From Paenibacillus albus (GTDB lineage: Bacteria; Bacillota; Bacilli; Paenibacillales; Paenibacillaceae), in the NCBI RefSeq assembly GCF_003952225.1, contig NZ_CP034437.1, positions 1,531,501 to 1,595,500 on the forward strand: DNA of 64,000 nucleotides, in the 5' to 3' direction. Below are positions 33,146 to 41,594 of this stretch, in pieces. The first letter of the stretch is position 1. Each line of letters starts with the position of its first letter. A program made the position numbers and the translations under genes. The notes beneath the pieces are model-generated. The model was not told where the DNA came from, searched no databases, and worked only from the letters and a program-made list of their open reading frames with translations.

Positions 33146-33793
33146 ATGTGTGAAGCAATTGCCATTACGGCGCAATCATCTGAGCTAACAGATAAGTTCG
33201 AGCTCGACAATATTCTGCTCTATATCGCAAACCGAAATGAAGTGACGCCGACCGATACGATATCGGCGATTTTTGAACATAAGGAGACAGGGCGGATCTT
33301 GGATGAGTTCCGCTGGGGAATGGTGCCCTACTGGGCAAAAGATTCCGTACATATGGATCGCAGTCAGTTGTTCCACAAACCAATTTATGAGCGCATTGTG
33401 CAAAAGCAGCGCTGCATCATTCCGTGCAACGGCTTCTATGTGACGCGGACAATCGGCAAAGAGGTGCATCGCCTTAAGCTCATGATGCGCAGCGGCACTT
33501 TTGCAATTGCGGGCCTCTACGATGTGTTCCGCCAAGCTTCCGGCTTCGAGATGCGCACCTGCACGATGATGATGACCGAAGCCAATGAGCTCGTCTCTCC
33601 TTATCAGCCGCTGATGCCGGCGATTCTTGAGCCGGAAGCTATCGGCGATTGGCTGCATCGCGGGAATCGTCCTCCTTATGAGCTGCATGCGATGCTGTGT
33701 CCGATGGACGAGCTGCGCATGATCGCAATCCCGCTCGGCGGCACCGGCGACGAGGAAGTCGAGCTGCAAGCTCCGCGGACGGAATGGGTGTAG
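33146..33793 (+). CDS. SRAP (YedK/HMCES-like) protein with altered active site
   Basis: SRAP proteins crosslink through Cys2 to abasic sites in single-stranded DNA. Here Cys2 is present (MCEAIAIT), as are FRWGMVPYWAKD and the fold around CIIPCNGFY. The canonical NAR(S/A)E segment is not seen, the Glu of GFYEW is replaced (GFYVT, residues 97-100), and the HDRMP His is replaced (SPYQPLMP, 151-158). The start is ATG 33146 behind TGGAGGTG, which places Cys at position 2 after Met removal. It may be a divergent paralog with changed chemistry. Confidence 0.78.
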   Translation: MCEAIAITAQSSELTDKFELDNILLYIANRNEVTPTDTISAIFEHKETGRILDEFRWGMVPYWAKDSVHMDRSQLFHKPIYERIVQKQRCIIPCNGFYVTRTIGKEVHRLKLMMRSGTFAIAGLYDVFRQASGFEMRTCTMMMTEANELVSPYQPLMPAILEPEAIGDWLHRGNRPPYELHAMLCPMDELRMIAIPLGGTGDEEVELQAPRTEWV

Positions 33794-34194
33794 GGAGCTG
33801 AGATGTTGCTCTCGTATGTAGTGGCAGCAACGGCTCGAGTGAGCTGGTGCAGCGGCCATGGCGGGGGCATTAGGCGGAAGTTGGTGAGGTTGGCGGCAGT
33901 GAGGAATCTAACGGATCTCAGAGTCGCTATTCGGCCATTTTCGCAGTTTCGGATTCTAACGAATTGCAGCGACGCTATATGGGGGATCAGAGTCTCCATT
34001 TGTTAAAAAAGGGGGTAATAACGCCGCGCTGGTTCGTTACCGAAATTCGAGTGCGATTAAGGAAGCGATAACGTGATTACGATTCGTTAGCGCAGATTGT
34101 ATAGGTGAAGCGGGACCGCTGCGGCGGTCTTTTTTCGTTTGTGCGGCACTAAAGACATGAAAAAGGTGGTGTCTGAGTGGGGCGGCTCCCCTGT
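33794..34194. other. Intergenic region with CTAACGGATC-type repeats
   Basis: No gene is seen in 400 bases. CTAACGGATCTCAGAGTCGCT at 33908 resembles the CTAACGGAACACAGAGAAGCT element at 17346, and GATTCGTTAG (34081-34090) is a partial inverse. Several TCAGAGTC and GATTCTAACG motifs lie between. A strong short terminator follows at 34114. Confidence 0.5.
34114..34135 (+). terminator. Rho-independent terminator
   Basis: GACCGC-TGCG-GCGGTC is a perfect six-base stem with a tetraloop followed by six T. It lies 320 bases after the SRAP gene and may end its transcript or one starting in the repeat region. Confidence 0.7.
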
Positions 34195-34983
34195 CTACTC
34201 CAGCTGGGACCGCTCCGCTATGACATCGGACGGGAGCCGGCCGATTACCTTTTTGAATATCCGATTGAAATACGAGGGGTCGCTGTATCCGAGATGCTCG
34301 GAAATATCCTGCACCGTCAGCCTGGAGTGGCGGAGCATGTAGTGCGCGGTCTTCATCCGTTTGCGGTGCACATAGTCGCTGATGGTGAGGCCGGTCACTT
34401 TGCGGAACAGCGTTGCCGCGTAGTTCGGACTGACGCCGATGCAGGCGCCTAGCTCGTTTTTGGTGATTTTGCCGCGGTAGTGATTCTCGACGTATTGCTT
34501 CATTCGCTCGATATGCTGAATGGAGGACGGAGCCTTCTCTCCCTCATCGTACTCGCGGCTGATCGTGACGATCAGCTCCGTCAGCAGCGCGGCGCACATG
34601 ACAGAGAAGTAGCGGTCGCGCGCGGTCCACTGCTCCACAATGACGAGGAGCTTCTCCATCAGCAGCTCCGGCATATGAGTAACCCAGCGCAGCGGCGCGC
34701 GTCTCGCGAGAATGGGCAGCAGCTGTGTCGTAGCGGTGTCGGCAGGACTGAAGCGGACGGTGACACTCTCGCGGATGCTCCCTGAAGCGCGCAGCTCTGC
34801 GGCGGGAATGCCTGCCGGAATGAGCAATAGCTCGTTCTTGCGGCAGCTCACGACTTGACCGGCATAGGTGAAGCTGGTCTGGCCAAAACGTATCCAGATG
34901 AGTGTGAAGCTGTCGATGCCGAGCATCCGGCGCTCCTCTTGCAGCACCCCGCGCTCCTGCTTAATATCGAAGATATGAAACAT
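34195..34983 (-). CDS. AraC family transcriptional regulator
   Basis: 262 residues: an N-terminal cupin-like part (VVSCRKNELLLIPAGIPAAEL) and two C-terminal helix-turn-helix motifs (ITKNELGACIGVSPNYAATLF and LTVQDISEHLGYSDPSYFNRIFKK), as in sugar-responsive AraC regulators. The ligand is unknown. No good ribosome site precedes the ATG at 34983. It is divergent from pyruvate kinase, with a direct repeat TGTACTAT at 35013 and 35032 in between. Confidence 0.85.
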   Translation of the reverse strand: MFHIFDIKQERGVLQEERRMLGIDSFTLIWIRFGQTSFTYAGQVVSCRKNELLLIPAGIPAAELRASGSIRESVTVRFSPADTATTQLLPILARRAPLRWVTHMPELLMEKLLVIVEQWTARDRYFSVMCAALLTELIVTISREYDEGEKAPSSIQHIERMKQYVENHYRGKITKNELGACIGVSPNYAATLFRKVTGLTISDYVHRKRMKTAHYMLRHSRLTVQDISEHLGYSDPSYFNRIFKKVIGRLPSDVIAERSQLE

Positions 34984-35111
34984 AAGGACAACACTCGCTT
35001 TTTGTCGATTAGTGTACTATTTTACAGCTACTGTACTATAGTTCATCGCGCTAGCGCAATCGTTCTTTTAAAATAAAAGAAACGGATTGAACTTGGACAG
35101 GAGTGAGCGAC

Positions 35112-36155
35112 ATGAAAAAGACTGCAATTGTATGTACAATGGGACCGGCTTGTATGGCCGCTGATAAATTGGAAGGCATGCTGAAAGCAGGCATGAATAT
35201 TGCTCGCCTCAATTTGGCGCACGGGGATCTGGATGACCACCGTCAGCGCATTCTGATTGTTCGTGAAGCAGCGCGCAAGCTGAATGTGCCTGTATCGATC
35301 CTGCTCGATATTAAAGGACCGGAAATTCGTACTGGGCTCTTGCAAGAGCCTTCTTATATGCTGAAAAGCGGAGAGTTTTTGACACTGACTACGGAGCAAT
35401 TCGTCGGTAACGCTTCACGGATCTCGGTATCTTATGATCTCGCGCAGGACGTGGCAGTTGGTTCGCGCATCATGATCGACGATGGCCTCATTGAGCTAGA
35501 GGTTGTACGCATCGAAGGTACGGAAGTGGTGTGTGTGATTCTGAACGGCGGCATCATTAAATCGCGCAAAGGCGTTAACTTGCCAGGCATTCGCACAAGC
35601 CTTCCAGGCGTAACGGAGAAGGATAAGCTGCATATTGCTTTTGGCGTTGAGACTGGCGTAGATATCATTGCAATGTCGTTCGTCCGCCGTGCAGAGGATG
35701 TAATGGAAGTGAAGCGCATGCTGGCAGAGCAAGGCGCGAGCCATATTCAGGTGCATTCCAAAATCGAGAATCAAGAAGGGCTCGACGAGCTCGCAGCGAT
35801 TATCGAAGCATCCGACGGCATTATGGTCGCACGCGGTGATCTTGGCGTCGAAATTCCGATTGAAGAAGTGCCGTTAGCGCAGAAGCGTATGATCTCGGCA
35901 TGTAACCGTGCTGGCAAATTCGTCATTACAGCTACGCAAATGCTTGAATCCATGCAGAGCAACCCGCGTCCGACACGTGCTGAAGCGTGCGATGTGGCGA
36001 ATGCGGTATGGGATGGTACAGATGCGGTCATGCTCTCGGGCGAGACAGCATCCGGCGCATATCCGGTTGAAGCGGTGCAGACAATGGCTGCAATTGCGAT
36101 CAAAGCTGAGGAAGCGCTGAGCGAAGTTGTAAAGAAAGATTTGATTGAAGCTTAG
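35112..36155 (+). CDS. pyk: Pyruvate kinase, short form lacking the C-terminal domain
   Basis: The enzyme makes pyruvate and ATP from phosphoenolpyruvate and ADP. Catalytic motifs are present: [59 protein letters not shown] and [19 protein letters not shown]. It stops at about 347 residues, just after the barrel. The C-terminal allosteric domain of the usual 470-580 residue enzymes is missing, and no remnant follows. ATG 35112 has AGGAG nine bases upstream. It is probably a second, less regulated isozyme. Confidence 0.85.
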   Translation: MKKTAIVCTMGPACMAADKLEGMLKAGMNIARLNLAHGDLDDHRQRILIVREAARKLNVPVSILLDIKGPEIRTGLLQEPSYMLKSGEFLTLTTEQFVGNASRISVSYDLAQDVAVGSRIMIDDGLIELEVVRIEGTEVVCVILNGGIIKSRKGVNLPGIRTSLPGVTEKDKLHIAFGVETGVDIIAMSFVRRAEDVMEVKRMLAEQGASHIQVHSKIENQEGLDELAAIIEASDGIMVARGDLGVEIPIEEVPLAQKRMISACNRAGKFVITATQMLESMQSNPRPTRAEACDVANAVWDGTDAVMLSGETASGAYPVEAVQTMAAIAIKAEEALSEVVKKDLIEA

Positions 36156-36281
36156 CCAATCGTTTAAAGTGGGTAGAGGACAAAATTATGCGAGCGCGCT
36201 CGTCCAAGGCGGATTGATCGAATTTGGATGCGGCGGGCTCGCGGTTTTGCGATTTACTAACGTTAGGCGGGAATAAATAAT

Positions 36282-38258
36282 ATGCACGTATTAACGGTTG
36301 ATCATATTTCGAAGAACTATGGCGAGAAAATATTGTTTCAAGACGTGTCGTTCGGCGTTGAGATGGGCGACAAAATCGGCATTATCGGCGTCAACGGTAC
36401 CGGTAAGTCGACGTTTCTGAATGTCGTTGCAGGTTTAGAGCCCCCTGATTCGGGCTCTATTCTTGTTGCTGGAGGCACGACGGTGCGCATGCTGTCGCAG
36501 GATCCGCAGTTTGATCCGGAGCAGACGGTGCTTGCGCATGTACTCGGCGGCGACTCGCCGCAGATGGTAGCGATTCGCGCTTATGAAGCGGCGCTTCTGG
36601 CACTGGAGCTGAAGCCCGGCGATGAGGAATTGCAGGAGAAGCTCGTTCGTGCGAACTCGCGGATGGCGGAGCTGGATGCATGGGGCATTGAGGGTGAAGC
36701 CAAGATCGCGCTGTCCAAGCTCGGGATTACAAGCTTTGACGCGAAGCTCGGCGTACTGTCCGGCGGCCAGCGTAAGCGTGTGGCGATGGCGGCAGCTCTT
36801 ATTCAGCCGGCAGATGTGCTGCTGCTGGATGAGCCGACGAACCATATCGACAACGAATCGGTCGCATGGCTCGAAGGAATGCTGCAGAAGCGCAAAGGCG
36901 CGCTGCTGATGATTACGCATGATCGGTATTTCCTCGATCGTGTCAGCAATCGGACGTTGGAGCTTGATCGCGGGCGGGCGCATTTCTACACGGCGAATTA
37001 CAGCAACTTCCTGGAGCTGAAGCTGGATCGCGAGGAGCGGGAAGCGGCATCGGAATCGAAGCGGCAGAACCTGCTGCGCAATGAGCTTGCTTGGATGCGC
37101 CGCGGGGCGAAGGCTCGCACGACGAAGCAGCAAGCGCGGATTCAGCGTTTTGAAGCTTTGAGTGCGGCCGCGCCGGAGAAGGCGCTAGGCAAGCTTGAGG
37201 TGTCCGTAGCATCGACGCGCCTCGGGAAGAAAATCATTGAAATCGAAGGCTTGAACAAGTCGTTCGAGGGTCGGACGGTCATCCGCGATTTCAGCTATAT
37301 TGCCGTGCCGGAGGATCGCGTCGGCATCGTCGGACGCAATGGGCTTGGCAAGTCGACGCTTCTGAAGCTCATCTCCGGCAAGCTTGCGCCGGATGGTGGC
37401 GAGGTTCGCCTCGGGCCGACGGTGAAGCTCGGCGTGTTCTCGCAGGAGCGCGAGGAGATGGACGAGACGATGCGCGTCATTGATTTTATCAAGGAAAGCG
37501 CGGAACGGGTGACGACCGGCGATGGTACGACGGTGACGGCAGCGCAGATGCTGGAGCGGTTCTTGTTCCCGCCGGCGCAGCAGTGGACGCCGATTGCGAA
37601 GCTGTCCGGAGGCGAGAAGCGCAGGCTGCAGCTGCTGCGCGTGCTGATGGAAGCACCGAACGTCTTATTGCTGGATGAGCCGACGAATGATCTCGATATT
37701 ACGACGCTGACGGTTCTTGAGGATTATCTCGACGACTTCCCTGGCGTCGTGTTCACAGTATCTCATGACCGGTACTTCCTCGATCGGACAGTCGATCGGA
37801 TATTCGCTTTCGAAGGCGATGGCGCGATTGAGCAGCACGTCGGCAATTTTACGGATTATCAGACTTATGCGGAAGTGCATGGGGTACGGTCGCAAGCTGG
37901 TGCTAGTGCTGGTGCGGCGGCGGGTTCCGCTGCTGGAGGTGCGAAGAGTGGCAAAGCTGCTGAGCCTGTAGGCGGCGGTGCTGGTGTGGATGCAACCGCA
38001 GCTGCGCCGGTCGGCCCGACCAAAATGAGCTACAAAGAGCAAAAGGAATTCGAAACGATCGACGCCGACATCGAGAAGGCCGAAGCTGCGCTTGCAGCCG
38101 TGCAGTCGAAGATGGAAGTGTCGAGCAGCGATTCCGCTACGCTGCAGGAGCTTCTGAACGAACAGCAGGAGCTGGAAGCGAAGCTGGAGCATCTGATGGA
38201 GCGCTGGACATTCTTGAATGAGCTCGCCGAGCAGATCGCGGCGAATAAGAAGAAATAA
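36282..38258 (+). CDS. ABC-F family ATPase (Uup/YfmR-like)
   Basis: Two nucleotide-binding domains without membrane parts: Walker A GVNGTGKST and GRNGLGKST, signatures LSGGQRKRVAMA and LSGGEKRRLQLL, Walker B LLLDEPTNHID and LLLDEPTNDLD. An Ala/Gly-rich linker (about residues 540-585) leads to a C-terminal coiled coil of Uup type. ABC-F proteins act on the ribosome, rescuing stalled elongation or giving antibiotic protection. The coiled-coil end argues for the Uup/YfmR housekeeping branch. The array at 38330 follows. Confidence 0.88.
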   Translation: MHVLTVDHISKNYGEKILFQDVSFGVEMGDKIGIIGVNGTGKSTFLNVVAGLEPPDSGSILVAGGTTVRMLSQDPQFDPEQTVLAHVLGGDSPQMVAIRAYEAALLALELKPGDEELQEKLVRANSRMAELDAWGIEGEAKIALSKLGITSFDAKLGVLSGGQRKRVAMAAALIQPADVLLLDEPTNHIDNESVAWLEGMLQKRKGALLMITHDRYFLDRVSNRTLELDRGRAHFYTANYSNFLELKLDREEREAASESKRQNLLRNELAWMRRGAKARTTKQQARIQRFEALSAAAPEKALGKLEVSVASTRLGKKIIEIEGLNKSFEGRTVIRDFSYIAVPEDRVGIVGRNGLGKSTLLKLISGKLAPDGGEVRLGPTVKLGVFSQEREEMDETMRVIDFIKESAERVTTGDGTTVTAAQMLERFLFPPAQQWTPIAKLSGGEKRRLQLLRVLMEAPNVLLLDEPTNDLDITTLTVLEDYLDDFPGVVFTVSHDRYFLDRTVDRIFAFEGDGAIEQHVGNFTDYQTYAEVHGVRSQAGASAGAAAGSAAGGAKSGKAAEPVGGGAGVDATAAAPVGPTKMSYKEQKEFETIDADIEKAEAALAAVQSKMEVSSSDSATLQELLNEQQELEAKLEHLMERWTFLNELAEQIAANKKK

Positions 38259-38329
38259 TGGGAGGGCCGCCTTGTGGATGCAGGGCGGCTCTTTTGTTTG
38301 GGTCGAGGGAGGGTTTTGATGGGAATGTG

Positions 38330-38770
38330 AATGTAGATCCCGTAGGGATCTACATTAGCGAAAAAGTATCGAAATTGTGGAATGTGGATCCCCTGGGGAT
38401 CTACATTGCCGAAAAAGTATCGAAATCGGGTAATGTGAATCCCCTAGGGATCTACATTATGAATACAAACTCAGCGAGGCTGGCGCATGAAGGGAAAGAA
38501 GCTGGTTTGGTGGACTACATTGGTGGAAATCCGGTGGAGTTGGGGGAGGAAGCTGGATTGGTGGACTACATGGATGGAAATCCGGGGGAGTAGAGGGAAA
38601 GAAGCTGGTTAGGTGGACTACATGAGTGGAAATCCGGTGGAGTTGGGGGAAAGAAGCTGGTTTGGTGGACTACATGGGTGGAAATCCGGCGGAGTAGAGG
38701 GAAAGAAGCTGGTTTGGTGGACTACATAGGTGGAAATCCGGTGGAGTTGGGGGAAGAAGCCCAAGTGAGG
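38330..38770. repeat. 51-bp tandem repeat array, locus 2
   Basis: About eight units of 51-52 bases fill the gap between the ABC-F gene and dps. The first three have GGGATCTACATT heads. The first is a perfect dyad, AATGTAGATCCC (38330-38341) mirrored by GGGATCTACATT (38345-38356). The rest begin AAGAAGCTGGTTTGGTGGAC with tails TACAT-GGTGGAAATCCGGTGG. The same head types occur at 25912 and 56475. No gene is supported. Confidence 0.85.
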
Positions 38771-38787
38771 TAGGAGGAACTTCACAC

Positions 38788-38823
38788 AAAAAAACGAGAC
38801 GCGCCCCAAGGGGCTGCATCTCG
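38788..38823 (-). terminator. Terminator of trxB-dps
   Basis: On the minus strand CGAGATGCAGCCCC and GGGGCGCGTCTCG form an imperfect stem with a short loop, followed by seven T. Confidence 0.85.
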
Positions 38824-38844
38824 CTGCTATTTCATCTCATTGGC

Positions 38845-39285
38845 TTAACGGCCGTTAAACGCCTTCAGCATCCAAATGTGTTTCTCAAGCGCGCTGTGGA
38901 TCGCGAGCAGCATGTCGCCGGACGTTTCGTCGCCGCTTGCTGCTGCTTCTGCCATACCTTCTTTCAGCTCAGCAACAACTGCGCTGAAGTCTGCGATAAG
39001 AGCGTCGACCATCTCGACAGCGGACTCCTTGCCGGATGCTTCTCTAACTGTTGAGAGTTCGATATATTCAGACATCGTAGCTACCGGCTGTCCGCCGATT
39101 GCAAGCAGGCGCTCAGCGATCTCATCGACGTGAAGCGTTGCTTCCTCGTACAGTTCTTGGAACTTCACATGCAGAGTGAAGAACTGATTGCCTTTTACAT
39201 ACCAATGGTAATTGTGTAGTTTGACATAGAGAACGCTCCATGTCGCAATTTGTTTGTTTAGAATCGTTTGCAGATTTGTTGTCAT
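38845..39285 (-). CDS. dps: Dps-family ferritin-like protein
   Basis: Dps forms a dodecamer that oxidises and stores iron and protects DNA under stress. The inter-subunit ferroxidase ligands are in place: H27 and H39 on the first helix, D54 and E58 on the second ([25 protein letters not shown]). The length of 146 residues is normal. AAAGGAG precedes the ATG. It follows trxB by 43 bases on the same strand, so both may answer to the PerR-like box at 40365. Confidence 0.93.
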   Translation of the reverse strand: MTTNLQTILNKQIATWSVLYVKLHNYHWYVKGNQFFTLHVKFQELYEEATLHVDEIAERLLAIGGQPVATMSEYIELSTVREASGKESAVEMVDALIADFSAVVAELKEGMAEAAASGDETSGDMLLAIHSALEKHIWMLKAFNGR

Positions 39286-39328
39286 GTGGGTTAGCTCCTT
39301 TGTAATGGAATTGGTATATATAGCTAAT

Positions 39329-40282
39329 TTAAACGTTGACTTCTTCTTTTAATCGCCCTGCTTTAAAAACTTCGAGCTCATGCTCGCAATCCAGCGCCGC
39401 CATACAGCCGCTGCCGGCAGCTGTAATCGCTTGGCGGTAACGATGATCCTGCACGTCGCCGCAAGCATACACACCGGGGATGTTCGTGAGCGAGGTGCCC
39501 GGCTGGACCGCAATGTAGCCAAGCTCATCCGTCGTCACTTGACCGCCGAGGAAGCCCGTGTTCGGCGTGTGCCCGATGGCGACGAATACGCCGTCCGCTT
39601 CGAGCAGTGTTTCTTCGCCAGTCGCGTTGTCATGGACGCGAAGTCCGCGTAAGCCTTGCTCGCCTGCCTCGACTTCAAGCGGCGTGACGCCTAGACTCCA
39701 CTTGATTTTGTCATTGGCACGAGCCCGGTCCTGCATGATCTTCGACGCGCGCAGCTCTTCGCGGCGATGTACAAGCCTTACCTCAGATGCGAACCGCGTC
39801 AAGAACCCGGCTTCCTCCATCGCAGAGTCTCCTCCGCCAACGACGATAATCTTCTTCCCGCGGAAGAAAAATCCGTCACATGTCGCGCATGTGCTCACCC
39901 CGCGCCCGATGTTGTCACGTTCACCAGGGATACCCATATATTTTGCCGAGGCGCCAGTGGAAATAATCATCGACTGTGTAAACATTTCACTGCCGTTCTC
40001 AAAGGTCAGCTTGAACGGCCGCTTCGACAGATCGGTCGATTGTACCCAGCCTGTCTGGAAACGCGCGCCGAACTTCTCCGCTTGCTGTCGCATATTCGCC
40101 ATTAAGTCGGTGCCGAGCACGCCTTCCGGGAATCCGGGGAAGTTCTCTACCTCTGTCGTTGTCGTCAATTGGCCGCCTGGCTGCGGACCTTCCAGCACGA
40201 GCGGACTGTATCCGGCGCGTGCGAGATAGATGGCTGCCGTAAGTCCGGCTGGACCAGTACCTACAATTACGATATCTTCCAT
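39329..40282 (-). CDS. trxB: Thioredoxin reductase
   Basis: The FAD enzyme reduces thioredoxin with NADPH. The FAD motif [12 protein letters not shown], the redox pair C132-A-T-C135 ([10 protein letters not shown]), the NADPH motif [10 protein letters not shown] and the FAD-binding end [21 protein letters not shown] are complete. At 317 residues the length is typical. GAAGGGAG lies upstream of the ATG. A PerR-like box lies about 85 bases upstream. dps follows on the same strand, which makes this an oxidative-stress pair. Confidence 0.94.
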   Translation of the reverse strand: MEDIVIVGTGPAGLTAAIYLARAGYSPLVLEGPQPGGQLTTTTEVENFPGFPEGVLGTDLMANMRQQAEKFGARFQTGWVQSTDLSKRPFKLTFENGSEMFTQSMIISTGASAKYMGIPGERDNIGRGVSTCATCDGFFFRGKKIIVVGGGDSAMEEAGFLTRFASEVRLVHRREELRASKIMQDRARANDKIKWSLGVTPLEVEAGEQGLRGLRVHDNATGEETLLEADGVFVAIGHTPNTGFLGGQVTTDELGYIAVQPGTSLTNIPGVYACGDVQDHRYRQAITAAGSGCMAALDCEHELEVFKAGRLKEEVNV

Positions 40283-40364
40283 GGGCGAACAGCTCCCTTC
40301 TTAAAGACCGATAGATGATGGTGTCTTGCAGTAGCTTCAAGCTTTATTAATAATAACTACTAAA

Positions 40365-40379
40365 TTAAAATTATTATAA
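40365..40379. promoter_or_regulatory. PerR-like box upstream of trxB
   Basis: TTAAAATTATTATAA matches the PerR consensus TTATAATNATTATAA at all but one defined position. It lies between trxB (minus) and the lipoprotein gene (plus). The region is AT-rich, so a chance match cannot be excluded. Confidence 0.45.
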
Positions 40380-40541
40380 ATAAGATCATAAGTCAACCCT
40401 TTTTTCAAAACATTTAGGATGCGCTCGTCCAATTGCTATGCGTAAGCCTAATCCCTTGCAGCTGAATAATTCGGGCTAAGTTGGAAAAACAAGTAAGAAG
40501 CCACTTGGCGTCGTTATTCATAGGAAGCGAGGACAACATCT

Positions 40542-41447
40542 ATGTTAAGCAAAGGAAAAGCGGTGTTATCCGTTACAGCGGCACTTCTGCTGCTGATAAG
40601 CAGTACAGGCTGTCAAAGAGGAGCTTCCGCCGTACAAAAGCAAGCCGCAGTGGCGGTGGATGCTATACCATCCGATATGCATCATGAGCAAGGCAGCGAG
40701 GCGAGTATGGAAATGGACCCGATCGCAAAAGGGGCTAACCGCACCGATTTTGCCAAATGGACATGGCCGAGAGGGATGCCGCAAGCAGGGAAACCGGCAC
40801 TGCTGCGAATCGCGGTTACGGACGCGGGCGGGGAGCCCGATCAGCGGCTTCAAGTCAACCATGAGAAGAAGCTTCATCTCATCATCGTCAGTAAAAGGCT
40901 GTCGTCGTTCATGCATCTCCATCCCGTCGAAACGAAAGTGGCAGGCGTGTTTGAAGTGCTGGTTCCGTTCAAAGCAGCCGGCGCGTATAAGCTAGTAGCA
41001 GATTTCAAGCCCGCAGATGGCAGCCAGCAATCGCAGAGCGATTGGGTTGTGGTCGCGCGAGGCGAAGGGAGCGAGCCGAAGTCTGAACCGGTATTGACTG
41101 CTGACAAGGAGCTGACCCGCTTAGCTGGTGGGATGGAAGTAAGCTTATCATTCAATCAAACACCGCGAGCAGGAGTAACCGGGATGCTAACCTTCTCATT
41201 CCGCGATCAGATGAGCGGCAAGCCTGTCACCGATTTACAGCCGTACCTGGGGGCAGTCGGCCATGTGGTCATTATGGATGCGGGTGCGGAGCACTATGTG
41301 CATGTGCACGCGATGGATGAGCTGGGAAAGGGACCGAACGCGGAATTCCATGCGACGTTTCCGGAGCCAGGCTTGTACAAGATATGGGGACAGTTCAAAC
41401 GGAATGACAAGCTTATGATCGTGCCTTTCGTGATTGAAGTAAAGTAA
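40542..41447 (+). CDS. Secreted lipoprotein with two His-rich beta-sandwich domains
   Basis: A signal peptide ends in the lipobox LLISSTGCQ, so the mature protein is lipid-anchored outside the membrane. Two similar beta-sandwich halves follow. The first contains KKLHLIIVSKRLSSFMHLHP; the second GHVVIMDAGAEHYVHVHA and FPEPGLYKIWGQF. The paired HxH motifs and a Met/His-rich start (DMHHEQGSEASMEMDP) suggest metal binding, perhaps copper; this is inference. AGCGAGGA precedes the ATG. A terminator follows at 41509. Confidence 0.7.
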   Translation: MLSKGKAVLSVTAALLLLISSTGCQRGASAVQKQAAVAVDAIPSDMHHEQGSEASMEMDPIAKGANRTDFAKWTWPRGMPQAGKPALLRIAVTDAGGEPDQRLQVNHEKKLHLIIVSKRLSSFMHLHPVETKVAGVFEVLVPFKAAGAYKLVADFKPADGSQQSQSDWVVVARGEGSEPKSEPVLTADKELTRLAGGMEVSLSFNQTPRAGVTGMLTFSFRDQMSGKPVTDLQPYLGAVGHVVIMDAGAEHYVHVHAMDELGKGPNAEFHATFPEPGLYKIWGQFKRNDKLMIVPFVIEVK

Positions 41448-41508
41448 CTGCGTTTGTATGCCAAATGAATGGAACAAATACTTAACAATTTATTAAATTG
41501 ACAGATAT

Positions 41509-41540
41509 ACCGGCTGAAGCTTCTTCAGCTGGTTTTTTTT
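41509..41540 (+). terminator. Terminator of the lipoprotein gene
   Basis: CCGGCTGAAG and CTTCAGCTGG form a ten-base stem with one G-T pair, followed by eight T. Confidence 0.85.
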
Positions 41541-41594
41541 ATGCATTTAAACTGATAGAATATTTTTACTGTAGTCAAGCGAGGAGAACAATCC

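Noticed and set aside
38618-38809. A minus-strand frame and a plus-strand frame (38258-38593) within the second array
   Set aside because: Both follow the repeat period only and begin without a ribosome site; the plus frame starts at the ABC-F stop.
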